Shown: in pieces, positions 42,296 to 51,046 of the stretch
How positions within the stretch are numbered: position 1 is the stretch's first letter
How the letters are laid out: every line of letters begins with the position of its first letter
Source: Planomonospora_B alba
GTDB taxonomy: Bacteria; Actinomycetota; Actinomycetes; Streptosporangiales; Streptosporangiaceae
Length of the DNA: 64,000 nucleotides
Direction of reading: 5' to 3'
Assembly (NCBI RefSeq): GCF_039534085.1
Contig: NZ_BAAAUT010000032.1
Location: 1 to 64,000 of the forward strand
Notes under the pieces: model-generated
The model's input: only the letters and a program-made list of their open reading frames with translations
Databases searched by the model: none
Told to the model about the DNA's origin: nothing
Program-made: the position numbers and the translations under genes

Positions 42296-43528
42296 TCAGC
42301 GGGCGCGGGCCGGCCGCTCGTCCTCCAGGTAGCGCGTGCGGCCGGCGTACCAGCCGGCGGCCGACTGCACGGCGACCACCGCGAACAGCAGCAGGAAGGG
42401 GACCGTCCAGCCCCCGGTCGCCTCGCGCAGCACGCCGACGACCAGGGGGCCGGCGCCCGCGATGAGATACCCGGCGCTCTGCCCGAAGGCGGACAGCGCC
42501 GCGGTGGCCTCGGGGGTGCGGGTGCGCAGGGCGAGCATGGTCAGTGCGAGCGGGAAGGAGCCCATCCCGATGCCCACCAGCACCGCGGACGCCCAGGCCC
42601 AGGAGGCGGGCGCGAGCCAGAGGCCGAGGAAGCCGGCCACGTAGAAGGCCGCGAACGCCGCCACCACGGGCCGCTGGTCGGAGAACCTCACCGCGATCGC
42701 GGGCACGGCCATCGAGACCGGGATGCCGATCGCGGTGAAGACGCCCAGCAGCAGACCGGCCTGTCCCGCGCTGAGCCCGCCGTCGACGAGGATCTGGGGC
42801 AGGAAGCCGAACATGATGTAGGCCACCATGCTCTGGGTGCCGAAGTAGGCGGCGACCGCCCAGGCCAGCCTGCTGCGCAGCAGTACGGCCGGCCCCAGGC
42901 TCCCGGTGCCGCCGGCGGCCTCCGGCTCGCTGCGCAGCAGCACCAGCCAGGGCAGGGCGGCGACCGCGGCCAGCACGCCCCACACCCCGAGCGCGAGGTG
43001 CCAGTCGCCTCCGGCGGCCTGCTCGATCGGCACGGTCGCGGCGGCCGCGAGCATCGTGCCGACCGCGAGGGCGGTGGTGTAGACCGTGGTCATGGTCCCG
43101 GCCCGGCCGGGGAAGTGGCGCTTGATCAGGGTCGGGATGAGCACGTTGCCCACCGCGCCGCCGGACAGCGCCAGCGCGCTGCTGAGCAGGAAGACCTCGG
43201 TCGAGTCGGCGGCCGCGCGGATCACCAGGCCCGCGCCGAGCGCGAGCAGGGCGAGCAGCAGCAGCCGGTGCTCGCCGGCCCTGCGGGCCAGGGGCGGGGT
43301 CGCCGCGCCGACCGTGGCGAAGATGAGGACCGGCAGCGTGGTGAGCAGGCCGACCGTCGCCCCGGACATGCCGAGGGCGGCCGAGACCTGGTCGAGGACC
43401 GGTCCGACGCTGGTGACCGCGGTGCGCAGGTTCAGCGCGGCGAGGACGATTCCCAGCACGAGCAGCCAGGCGAGGGATCCTGTCGCTCCCCCTGCGCGGC
43501 CCCGGGTCTCTTGGGTGAGCACGCTCAT
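42296..43528 (-). CDS. MFS transporter, CynX/NimT type
   Basis: A 410-residue, 12-helix MFS permease. LNLRTAVTSVGPVLDQV in helix 1 is the CynX/NimT signature. These transporters move small anions or nitroimidazole-like compounds; the substrate here is unknown. AAGGAGG precedes the start at a 10-nt spacing. A 13-bp palindrome lies about 30 bp upstream. Confidence 0.88.
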   Translation of the reverse strand: MSVLTQETRGRAGGATGSLAWLLVLGIVLAALNLRTAVTSVGPVLDQVSAALGMSGATVGLLTTLPVLIFATVGAATPPLARRAGEHRLLLLALLALGAGLVIRAAADSTEVFLLSSALALSGGAVGNVLIPTLIKRHFPGRAGTMTTVYTTALAVGTMLAAAATVPIEQAAGGDWHLALGVWGVLAAVAALPWLVLLRSEPEAAGGTGSLGPAVLLRSRLAWAVAAYFGTQSMVAYIMFGFLPQILVDGGLSAGQAGLLLGVFTAIGIPVSMAVPAIAVRFSDQRPVVAAFAAFYVAGFLGLWLAPASWAWASAVLVGIGMGSFPLALTMLALRTRTPEATAALSAFGQSAGYLIAGAGPLVVGVLREATGGWTVPFLLLFAVVAVQSAAGWYAGRTRYLEDERPARAR

Positions 43529-43554
43529 GCGGGTTCGGTCCTCCTTCTCGGGTC

Positions 43555-43590
43555 ATGATCGGATCATGCATTCATGGGATGATCAGATGA
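43555..43590. promoter_or_regulatory. candidate GntR-type operator before the CynX-like gene
   Basis: ATGATC-G-GATCAT (43555-43567) is a perfect palindrome; a second, degenerate copy ATGATCAGATGA is at 43579-43590. The pattern resembles GntR/FadR sites. No GntR gene is in the window. Confidence 0.5.
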
Positions 43591-43656
43591 CTCACACGGT
43601 AACAGGACCGAAACCGTGGTTTGTTCCTGGCTTGACCGATCCGTGACAATGTGAAA

Positions 43657-43694
43657 GCCCGGGCCCCTCTCCGCTGACAGAGAGGAACCCGGGC
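43657..43694 (-). terminator. hairpin downstream of the SRPBCC gene
   Basis: GCCCGGG/CCCGGGC arms flank a second stem CTCTC/GAGAG. Stable, but no T-run. Confidence 0.5.
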
Positions 43695-43715
43695 CCGGAA
43701 GCCCAGCGGCTCACA

Positions 43716-44234
43716 TCAGATCGGTCCGCCCGGCGCGGTGGGGGGAAGTCCTCCGCCGAGGGCGCCGGTGCCGCGGTCCTGCGGGCCGGGGACATCCCCG
43801 CGCCAGGCGCCGGTCTCGGCGCCGCGCGCCTCGATGAACGCCTTGAAACGCTCCAGGTCGCCCTTGACCCGCACCCGGACGATCTGCAGCCAGTCGCCGA
43901 CGGTCTCGACGAAGCCCTCCGGGTCGTACTCCATCTGCAGCGTGACCCGGGTGGTGCCGGGAGTGAGGTGGTGGAAGGTCACCACGCCCGCCTGGTGCGG
44001 CCGCTCGACGGACCTCCAGGCCACCCGCTCGTCGGGGTGCTGCTCGGTGATCTCCGCCTCGAACTCGCGCCGGACGCCGGCGATCTCCACGATCCACGCC
44101 GTCCGGGTGTCGCTCAGCTGCTTGACCGACTCGACGCCTTCCATGAACTCGGGAAAGCTCTCGAACTGCGTCCACTGGTTGTACGCCGTGCGGATCGGCA
44201 CGTTCACGTCGATGGACTGCTCGATCGTGCTCAC
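43716..44234 (-). CDS. SRPBCC (START-like) family protein
   Basis: A 172-residue protein with the SRPBCC pattern IDVNVPIRTAYNQWTQFESFPEFMEGVESV and a C-terminal helix (LERFKAFIEAR), followed by a disordered Pro/Gly tail. Members bind hydrophobic ligands or act as polyketide cyclases. No PKS genes nearby. Ligand unknown. Confidence 0.85.
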   Translation of the reverse strand: MSTIEQSIDVNVPIRTAYNQWTQFESFPEFMEGVESVKQLSDTRTAWIVEIAGVRREFEAEITEQHPDERVAWRSVERPHQAGVVTFHHLTPGTTRVTLQMEYDPEGFVETVGDWLQIVRVRVKGDLERFKAFIEARGAETGAWRGDVPGPQDRGTGALGGGLPPTAPGGPI

Positions 44235-44295
44235 GGTCTGCCTCCCTCTCTTTCGGGTTCGGGAGGCTGCACTGCCCAGCCGTACGCCGGGCTAA

Positions 44296-44745
44296 CTACT
44301 TACGGCGCGACAACCAGTACAGGCCCAGAAGGGGAAGGACCACCGGGATGTAGACGTAACCGCTGCCGAATCCGGACCAGACCGTGGCGTCCGGGAACGC
44401 CTCCGGGTACACCAGGCTCAGCGTGCCCACGACCAGCACCCCGGCCAGTTCGATGCCGCAGGCGGCCAGAGCCAGCCGGCGCATCCCCCGGCCCAGCGCC
44501 ACGGCGAGCAGCAGGTACACCGCGGCGGCGAAGGCCGACAGCGCGTAGGCCAGCGGCGCCTCGTCGAACTGCCGCGCGATCTGCACGGCCGCCCGGGCTC
44601 CGGCGGCCAGCGCGAAGACACCGTAGACCGCGACCAGGACCCGGCCCGGCCCGGAGCCGACGCCGTGCCCGGCGGCGGACGCCCCGTCCCCCGCCCCGGC
44701 CCGCGCCTCCACGGCGGCATCCTTCTCCCCTGCCCGCTCGCTCAT
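44296..44745 (-). CDS. four-helix membrane protein, uncharacterised
   Basis: A 149-residue protein with a charged Ala/Gly-rich cytoplasmic N-terminus of about 35 residues and about four membrane helices, ending in WLSRRK. ATG overlaps the upstream gene's stop (44742-44745), so the two membrane proteins are coupled. No recognised domain. Confidence 0.75.
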   Translation of the reverse strand: MSERAGEKDAAVEARAGAGDGASAAGHGVGSGPGRVLVAVYGVFALAAGARAAVQIARQFDEAPLAYALSAFAAAVYLLLAVALGRGMRRLALAACGIELAGVLVVGTLSLVYPEAFPDATVWSGFGSGYVYIPVVLPLLGLYWLSRRK

Positions 44746-45104
44746 GCCACTCCCTGCCAGATCTGCAGCATCCGTCCGACCATCCCCGGGATCGCGAAAC
44801 CCGCGACCGCGATCACGGCCGGGCCCCAGCGGGAGCGCTCGCCCACACCCCAGAACGCCGCGACCGGCGGGATCACCACGGTGCCGGCCGTGTAGCCGAT
44901 CAGCGTGGCCGTGTCGTCCGGCCCCTCCCCCCCGACCAGCCCCGCGACCACGAACCCGGCCTGGACGAGCAGGCCGATCTCCAGCAGGCCGAGCGCGACG
45001 AGGAGCACCGTGCCCATCGCCTTGTTCAGCGCGGTCGTCAGCAGGCTGCCCAGCGCGATCACCAGCGCGAACACGATCAGGCCGATGGCGAGCGGATCGA
45101 TCAT
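44742..45104 (-). CDS. three- to four-helix membrane protein, uncharacterised
   Basis: A 120-residue hydrophobic protein starting MIDPLAIGLIVFALVIALGS, with IGYTAGTVVIPPVAAFWGVGE between helices. Found as a pair with the next gene. No recognised function; possibly two subunits of a small membrane complex. Confidence 0.78.
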   Translation of the reverse strand: MIDPLAIGLIVFALVIALGSLLTTALNKAMGTVLLVALGLLEIGLLVQAGFVVAGLVGGEGPDDTATLIGYTAGTVVIPPVAAFWGVGERSRWGPAVIAVAGFAIPGMVGRMLQIWQGVA

Positions 45105-45190
45105 CGGGCCACTCCGGGGTTTGCGGACATGGAAAGAAGGGTACTGCGCGCCCGCGCCGGTCCCCGAGCCGGGCGCGTACCCTGAGGTGC

Positions 45191-45706
45191 GTGGAGAAGA
45201 TCCTGGTCAGTGCCTGCCTGATGGGCCGCAAGGTCCGCTACGACGGACGCGCCAAGACGAGCGGCGACGCGCTGCTGGCCCGCTGGCGGCAGGAGGGACG
45301 GCTCGTCCCGTTCTGCCCGGAGGTGTCCGGCGGGCTGCCCGTCCCCCGGCCGGCCGCCGAGATCGAGGGCGGCGCCGGAGGGGCCGCCGTGCTCGACGGC
45401 GACGCCCGGGTGATCGCCACCGACGGGACCGACGTCACCGCGGAGTTCCTCGCGGGCGCCCGGGCCGCCCTCGCCGCCGCACGCTCGGCCGGCGCCAGGA
45501 TCGCGATCCTGAAGGAGGGCAGCCCCTCCTGCGGGAGCCTGGCCGTCTACGACGGCACCTTCCGGGGCCGCCTGCTGCCCGGCCGGGGCGTCACCACCGC
45601 GCTGCTGGAACGGCACGGCGTCGCGGTCTTCGGCGAGGACCGCATCGCCGAGGCCGGGGCGCGGCTCCGCGAACTGGAGGAGCCCCCGCCCGGCGGTACC
45701 GCGTGA
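45191..45706 (+). CDS. DUF523 family protein
   Basis: A 171-residue protein with VSACLMGRKVRYDGRAK, FCPEVSGGLPVPRPAAE and LKEGSPSCGS, the three conserved Cys-containing segments of DUF523. The four Cys suggest a metal or Fe-S site. GTG 45191 gives the exact family N-terminus. Function unknown. Confidence 0.88.
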   Translation: MEKILVSACLMGRKVRYDGRAKTSGDALLARWRQEGRLVPFCPEVSGGLPVPRPAAEIEGGAGGAAVLDGDARVIATDGTDVTAEFLAGARAALAAARSAGARIAILKEGSPSCGSLAVYDGTFRGRLLPGRGVTTALLERHGVAVFGEDRIAEAGARLRELEEPPPGGTA

Positions 45707-45784
45707 CCGGGGCCGGCCGGGCCGCCGCCCCGCGCCGCGGCGCGCCCCGGCCCGCCTGACCCGCCCCTCCCGGAGCCGGCCGGG

Positions 45785-46492
45785 TCACGCCTCCCAGGAG
45801 TCGGTGCGGTTCTCGTGGCCGATGCAGAAGGCGGAGGAGGTGCGCTCGCCCTGGGTCAGGTCCACCCGGATCCACCCCGGCCCCTCCCAGACCTTGGTCT
45901 CGTAGCCCGCCTTGGGCGCCGCCGAGATCAGTCGGCAGACCCCGTTCTCGATGACGAACGAGACCGAGCCGCCCTTCAGGTTCACCACCCGCACGTCGCC
46001 GTCGGAGGCCGCCTTGGCGGCCGACGTCGGAGCGGCGGAGGTCTTGGCGGGCGCGGTCGGCGCGGAGGTCCTGGGGGGCGCCGTCGTCCGGGCCGGTGCG
46101 CTCGTCCGGGCGGGCGCGCTCGTCCGGGGGGCGCCGGAGGCCGGCGCCCGCTCCGGCGGGACGGACGCCCGGGGTGCGGAACCGGTCCGCTCCACCCGTT
46201 CCGGGGTGCTCTGCGAGGTGGGGGCGGGTGACCTCGTCCGGGTGCGGCCGTCCGGCTGGGACGAGGAGGTCGGCGTGCCGATCCGGCCGACGGGCGCGGT
46301 GGACTCCCCGGTCGCCCCCGGCGGGAGGAGGGCCACGGTCCCCGAGCCGTCGTCCACGGCGCTGATCGGCTGGACGCTCATGTCGTCGACGACTTCGCTG
46401 CGCAGGACGTCGCGGACGCCGAACCAGGCGACCCAGGCCGCCAGGACGGTGGCTCCCAGCCATACCGCGATGAACCCCAGCTTCTGTCGCAT
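45785..46492 (-). CDS. membrane-anchored extracytoplasmic protein with Ser/Thr/Pro-rich stalk
   Basis: A 235-residue protein: an N-terminal membrane helix (about 7-25), a long Pro/Ala/Thr-rich stalk (about 55-155) built from ARTSAP-like repeats, and an 80-residue C-terminal domain with two Cys. Divergent from the two-component system, whose sensor may respond to or control it. I start at ATG 46492 because the helix follows directly; an in-frame ATG at 46528 is possible. Confidence 0.78.
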   Translation of the reverse strand: MRQKLGFIAVWLGATVLAAWVAWFGVRDVLRSEVVDDMSVQPISAVDDGSGTVALLPPGATGESTAPVGRIGTPTSSSQPDGRTRTRSPAPTSQSTPERVERTGSAPRASVPPERAPASGAPRTSAPARTSAPARTTAPPRTSAPTAPAKTSAAPTSAAKAASDGDVRVVNLKGGSVSFVIENGVCRLISAAPKAGYETKVWEGPGWIRVDLTQGERTSSAFCIGHENRTDSWEA

Positions 46493-46542
46493 GCGGTGAA
46501 TTATTACCCCAGATGTCTCTTTGTTCACTACCGTTACGCCCC

Positions 46543-47220
46543 ATGGCGACCGTTCTCGTAGTGGAAGACGACGAGCACGTACGCTCCGCGATCATCCAGG
46601 AACTGGGCCGGCGCCGGCACGCCGTGCGCAGCGCGGGGCGTGCTCTCGACGCGTTGCGGGAGATCACCCAGCACCCTCCGGACGCGGTGATCCTCGATCT
46701 CGGCCTGCCCGACCTGGACGGGTCTGAGGCACTGAAGATGGTACGCAGCATCTCCAGCGTCCCCGTCATCGTGGCGACCGCCCGGGACGACGAGGCGGAG
46801 ATCGTCCGCCTGCTCCAGGCCGGCGCGGACGACTACCTCGTCAAGCCGTTCTCCGGCGACCACCTGAACGCCCGGCTGGAGGCGGTCCTGCGCCGCGCGC
46901 GGCCCGCCGGCCCGTCGAAGGCGATCCGCGTCGGCGGGCTCGCGGTGGACCTGGACCGGCGCGAGGCCACCCTGGACGGCACGCCGGTCACTCTGACCCG
47001 GCGGGAGTTCGACCTGCTGGCCTACCTCGCGGCCCGGGCCGACCGGGTGGTCTCCCGCAAGGAGCTGCTCGCCGAGGTGTGGCAGCAGTCCTACGGCGAC
47101 GACCAGACCATCGACGTCCACCTGTCGTGGCTGCGCCGCAAGCTCGGCGAGAGCGCCTCCGCCCCCCGCTACCTGCACACCGTGCGCGGTGTCGGCGTCA
47201 TGCTCGTCACGCCGCCATGA
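46543..47220 (+). CDS. OmpR/PhoB-family response regulator
   Basis: A 225-residue regulator: receiver domain with phosphorylated Asp52 (VILDLGLPD), acidic D9/D10, conserved Lys in LVKPF, then a winged helix (TRREFDLLAYLAARADRVVSRKELLAEVW). Its stop overlaps the kinase start (ATGA), so the two are one operon. Confidence 0.93.
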   Translation: MATVLVVEDDEHVRSAIIQELGRRRHAVRSAGRALDALREITQHPPDAVILDLGLPDLDGSEALKMVRSISSVPVIVATARDDEAEIVRLLQAGADDYLVKPFSGDHLNARLEAVLRRARPAGPSKAIRVGGLAVDLDRREATLDGTPVTLTRREFDLLAYLAARADRVVSRKELLAEVWQQSYGDDQTIDVHLSWLRRKLGESASAPRYLHTVRGVGVMLVTPP

Positions 47221-48557
47221 GACGGACCCTCGCGCTGCTGGCCCTCGCCGGCGCCTCGATGATCGCTCTGGCCTTCCTCATCCCTCTCGGGATCATCGTC
47301 AAGGAGACCGCCCACAACCGGGCCCTGTCCGCGGCGGAGCGGCAGGCCTCGGCGCTCGTCCCGGTCCTGGCGATCACCCTCGACCCCCACCGCCTGCCGC
47401 ACGCGCTGGCCAGCAGCGGAGCGCAGGACCGCATCGCCGTGCACCTGCCCGACGGCGGCACGGTCGGCGCGGTCCGCGCGCCCGCCTCGGTGGTGGCCGC
47501 GGTCTCCCGGCGGACCCGGGCCGAGACCGTCGAGACCGGAGCCGGATACCTCCTGCTCCGTCCGGTGGCCCTGGACGGCGGCCGGACCGTGGTCGTCGAG
47601 GTCTTCGTGCCCGCCGAGGAGCTCACCCGGGGCGTCGCCCAGGCCTGGGGCGTGCTGGCCGGGCTCGCGGTGGTGCTGGTCGCGGGCTCGGTCCTGGTCG
47701 CCGACCGGCTGGGCGCGCGCGTGGTGCGCGCGGCCCGGCGCCTGGGCCGGGCGGCCGGCGCGCTGGGCTCCGGCGACCTCAGCGTCCGCATCCGGCCCGA
47801 GGGCCCGCCCGAGCTGGTCACCGCCGGGGAGGCCTTCAACACCATGGCCGACCGGGTGGTCCAGTTGCTGGCCGCCGAGCGCGAGATGGCCGCCGACCTG
47901 TCGCACCGGCTGCGCACCCCGCTGGCCGCCCTGCGGCTCAGTCTCGGTCATCTGGGCCCGGAGGCGGAGCAGAGCCGCCACTCCCTCGCCCGGCTGGAGG
48001 CGGAGGTCGACCAGATCATCGCGGCGGCCCGCGCGCCCTCCCGCGCCCCGGAGGCCGTCTCCTGCGACGCGGCCGAGGTGCTGCGCGAGCGGCTGACCTT
48101 CTGGTCCGCCCTCGCCGAGGACCAGCAGCGGCCGTGGGATCTGATCGGCGCGGACGCGCCCGCCCGCGTCCCGGTCCCGGCCGGCGAGCTCAGCGCGGTG
48201 GTGGACGCGCTGCTCGGCAACGTCTTCCGGCACACCCCCGAGGGCACCGCCTTCACCGTGACCCTGCACCAGGGCTCCGGCACGGTCGGCGTGCTGATCG
48301 CCGACGCGGGACCGGGCATCCCCGACCCGGAGACGGCGCTGCGGCGCGGGGCCAGCGGCGCGGGCTCCACCGGGCTGGGCCTGGACATCGCCCGCAGGCT
48401 CGCCCAGTCCTCCGGCGGTGACCTGCGGATCGACTCGTCCTCCCTCGGCGGCGCACGGGTCCAGCTCTGGTTCCGCACCGAGCCGCGGACCCATCCTCCG
48501 CGCACGACCCGGCGGCTGGTCGGCAGCCGCTGGTCCCGCCGGAGCACGGCTTCCTGA
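47217..48557 (+). CDS. sensor histidine kinase
   Basis: A 446-residue membrane kinase: helix 1 (about 4-28), short extracytoplasmic sensor of about 110 residues, helix 2 (about 143-163), HAMP, H-box DLSHRLRTPLAALRL with His at about 229, and an ATPase with N box NVFRHT, G1 DAGPGIPD and G2 STGLGL. Partner of the response regulator just upstream. Signal unknown; it may sense the cell wall through the divergent stalk protein, which is speculation. Confidence 0.92.
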   Translation: MRRTLALLALAGASMIALAFLIPLGIIVKETAHNRALSAAERQASALVPVLAITLDPHRLPHALASSGAQDRIAVHLPDGGTVGAVRAPASVVAAVSRRTRAETVETGAGYLLLRPVALDGGRTVVVEVFVPAEELTRGVAQAWGVLAGLAVVLVAGSVLVADRLGARVVRAARRLGRAAGALGSGDLSVRIRPEGPPELVTAGEAFNTMADRVVQLLAAEREMAADLSHRLRTPLAALRLSLGHLGPEAEQSRHSLARLEAEVDQIIAAARAPSRAPEAVSCDAAEVLRERLTFWSALAEDQQRPWDLIGADAPARVPVPAGELSAVVDALLGNVFRHTPEGTAFTVTLHQGSGTVGVLIADAGPGIPDPETALRRGASGAGSTGLGLDIARRLAQSSGGDLRIDSSSLGGARVQLWFRTEPRTHPPRTTRRLVGSRWSRRSTAS

Positions 48558-48720
48558 AGGCCCCCATAAAACGGCCTTAAAGGCGGCTAAAGCCGGTTTC
48601 CTCCCCACCGGGGATCCGCCATGGTGGAGACCGGCGCCCGCCGCAACCGAGCCGGTCGGCCTCCCCCGACCGGCCGCCCCTCGTGTCTCCGCGGTGCGAC
48701 GGACCCGCGGAGACGCACAA

Positions 48721-48749
48721 GGGCCCGCCGGACGACGTCCGGCGGGCCC
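48721..48749. terminator. bidirectional hairpin between convergent operons
   Basis: GGGCCCGCCGGAC and its exact complement form a 13-bp stem with a tiny loop, between the kinase and dehydrogenase stops. Likely serves both transcripts. Confidence 0.65.
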
Positions 48750-48769
48750 CGCGAAGGGCACGGCGCCCC

Positions 48770-49963
48770 CTACGCCGGGGTGACGGCCGGACCCGCCCCG
48801 GCCCGGTCCCGCGCGACGCGCCGGCGCCGGGCCGGCAGTCCGAGCGTCGGGTGGGCGACGCCCCAGGCCGCGCCCCTGCAGACCAGCTCCTTGTAGACGG
48901 CGGCGAGCCGCCCGCTCAGGGCCGCCCGCACGGCGCGGTCGTCGGCGGTGACGTACTGGATCAAGCCCTCGCCGCGGCCCAGCGAGATGCACTGGTTGAC
49001 GTAGCGGATCGGCGTGCTCGGCGGCCTCCCGCCGGTCAGCCGCGCCGCGATCGCGTCGGCGGCCCGCCAGGCGGTCGGGATCCCCGAGGCGCACGACATC
49101 CGCAGCGGCCTGCCCCCCGGGCCCGCCGCCATGGCCGCGTCGCCGACGGCGTACACGTCCGGATGCGAGACCGAGCGCATGGTCCCGTCGACCACGATCC
49201 GGCCGGTGCCGGTGGTCTCCAGGGCCGTCGCCTTCGCGATCGGGTGGACCGCGAAGCCGGTGGTCCACACGGTGACCGCGGCCGGCAGGACCCTGCCGCC
49301 GGCGAGGGTGACGTGGTCGGCTCCGACGCCGGTGACCTCGGCGTGCTCGTGCACCGTGATCCCGAGCCTGGCGAAGACCTTCCGCAGGTGCCCGCGGCCC
49401 CTGGGCGAGAGCCGGTCGCCGAGGCCGCCGCGGGCGGCGAGGGCGACGTCGAGGTCCGGGCGGGCCTCGGCGATCTCGGCCGCGGCCTCCAGGCCGGTGA
49501 GGCCGCCGCCGACGACGACCACGGACCGTCCCGCGCCGAGGCGGGCCAGGCGCTCGCGCAGCCGGAGCGCCCCGGGACGGCCGGCGATCTCGTGGGCGTG
49601 CTCGGCGGCCCCGGGGACGCCCTGGGCGTCCCAGCCGCTGCCGAGGGCGTAGACGAGCGTGTCGTAGGCGAGTTCTCCGGCGCCGTCCGCGTCGACGACG
49701 GCGACGGTCCTGCGGTCGACGTCGACACCGGTGACCCTCGCGACCCTCAGCTCGACGCCGGTGCCCGCGAACATCTCCCGCAGCGGCCGGGACGCGAGGT
49801 CCTGGCCGGCCGCCAGCTGGTGCAGGCGGACCCGTTCGACGAAGTCGGGCTCGGCGTTGACGAGGGTGACGGCGACGTCCTCGCGGTGCAGCCGCCTGGC
49901 CAGGCGCCCGGCGGCACTGGCTCCGGCGTATCCGGCTCCGAGGACGATGATGCGGTGCTGCAT
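48770..49963 (-). CDS. NAD(P)/FAD-dependent oxidoreductase, NDH-2-like
   Basis: A 397-residue flavoprotein with two dinucleotide folds: FAD motif VLGAGYAGASAAGRL at 6-20 and NAD(P) motif VVVGGGLTGLEAAAEIAEARP at about 166-186, plus DVYAVGDAAM near residue 290. The layout is that of type II NADH dehydrogenases, which feed electrons to quinone without pumping protons. Preceded by an ECF41 sigma gene and by a Rex-like operator, so it may respond to the NADH/NAD ratio. Confidence 0.85.
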   Translation of the reverse strand: MQHRIIVLGAGYAGASAAGRLARRLHREDVAVTLVNAEPDFVERVRLHQLAAGQDLASRPLREMFAGTGVELRVARVTGVDVDRRTVAVVDADGAGELAYDTLVYALGSGWDAQGVPGAAEHAHEIAGRPGALRLRERLARLGAGRSVVVVGGGLTGLEAAAEIAEARPDLDVALAARGGLGDRLSPRGRGHLRKVFARLGITVHEHAEVTGVGADHVTLAGGRVLPAAVTVWTTGFAVHPIAKATALETTGTGRIVVDGTMRSVSHPDVYAVGDAAMAAGPGGRPLRMSCASGIPTAWRAADAIAARLTGGRPPSTPIRYVNQCISLGRGEGLIQYVTADDRAVRAALSGRLAAVYKELVCRGAAWGVAHPTLGLPARRRRVARDRAGAGPAVTPA

Positions 49964-50032
49964 GCCCTTGCTCCTGTCTCGCGCGGTTCGCCACCTGAAC
50001 CGGGCGGCCCGCCGTTTCCTGACAGGAACGCG

Positions 50033-50050
50033 GTGTGAAACACCTCACAC
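50033..50050. promoter_or_regulatory. Rex-like operator upstream of the NDH-2-like gene
   Basis: GTGTGAAACACCTCACAC is a perfect 6-6-6 inverted repeat. Its core TGTGAA-N4-CTCACA differs by one base from the Rex consensus TGTGAA-N4-TTCACA. It is about 70 bp before the NDH-2-like start and just past the upstream sigma stop. Confidence 0.6.
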
Positions 50051-50055
50051 GGCGA

Positions 50056-51000
50056 TCAGATGATCGTGAACAGGGGCTCCCCGCGGTCGGCGGCCGCCCA
50101 GCGCGCGGTCGCGCGGCCGAGCTTGTCGGGGTTGACCTGGCTGCGGAGCGCGGCGATGCCCTCGGCGGTGATCTCCAGGCACATGACGCCGACGACCCGG
50201 CCGTCCACGACGGCCACGACGGCGGGCTCGCCGTTGGCGGTCCAGACGTGGACCTCGGGCGCACCGCCGACCAGCGCGCGCTTGGACCTCCCCGGTTTGA
50301 ACAGGCCCCTCAGGAACTTCGCGACCGCGACGGCGCCCTCGAACGCCTTGGCGCGGGCCGGGACCTTGCCGCCGCCGTCACCGATCGCGACGGCGTCCTC
50401 GGTGAGCAGGCGCACGAGCGGCTCGATCCGGCCGCTGGCGGCGGCCGCCAGGAACTCCTCGACGACCCGCCGGGCCGCGGCCTCGTCGATCCCGGCGCGG
50501 GTCCTGCCGCCCGTGACGTGCCTCTTGGCGCGGTGGAGGAGCTGCTGGCTGGCGGCCTCGGTGATGTCGAGGATCTCGGCGATCTCCCGGTGCGGGTAGT
50601 CGAAGGCCTCCCGCAGCACGTACACCGCCCGCTCGTTCGGGGAGAGGCGCTCCATGAGGGTGAGGACCGCGTACGAGACCGATTCGCGCTGCTCGGCGGT
50701 GTCGGCCGGGCCGAGCATCGGGTCCCCGGCGAGCAGCGGCTCGGGAAGCCACCGGCCCACGTAGGTCTCCCGGCGCGCCCGCGCGGAGGCGAGCTGGTTG
50801 AGGCACAGGTTCGTGAGGACCTTCGTCAGCCAGGCCTCGGGGACCTTGATGCGGTCGACGTCGGCGGCCTGCCAGCGCAGGAACGTCTCCTGCACGGCGT
50901 CCTCGGCCTCGCCCGCGGAGCCGAGGAGGCGGTAGGCGATGGCCTCCAGGCGCGGCCTGGAGGCCTCGAACCGGTCGACGTCGTCCGCGGTCAGGGGCAT
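50056..51000 (-). CDS. ECF41-type (SigJ-like) sigma factor, third copy
   Basis: A 314-residue ECF41 sigma: region 2, WLPEPLLAGDP linker, region 4 (HREIAEILDITEAASQQLLHRAKRH), SnoaL-like domain with DGGGK and VNPDKL. It is upstream of, and in the same direction as, an oxidoreductase gene, the common ECF41 arrangement. I found no clear TGTCACA upstream, only CGTC near the start codon. Confidence 0.9.
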   Translation of the reverse strand: MPLTADDVDRFEASRPRLEAIAYRLLGSAGEAEDAVQETFLRWQAADVDRIKVPEAWLTKVLTNLCLNQLASARARRETYVGRWLPEPLLAGDPMLGPADTAEQRESVSYAVLTLMERLSPNERAVYVLREAFDYPHREIAEILDITEAASQQLLHRAKRHVTGGRTRAGIDEAAARRVVEEFLAAAASGRIEPLVRLLTEDAVAIGDGGGKVPARAKAFEGAVAVAKFLRGLFKPGRSKRALVGGAPEVHVWTANGEPAVVAVVDGRVVGVMCLEITAEGIAALRSQVNPDKLGRATARWAAADRGEPLFTII

Positions 51001-51046
51001 GGCCCGATCCTAGACGGCGCGGTGCGGGCCGGCCGCCGTCCCGCGA

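Noticed and set aside
51001..51046. ECF41 promoter for the third sigma gene
   Set aside because: CGTC is present near the start codon but no TGTCACA-like -35 lies 16-17 bp before it.
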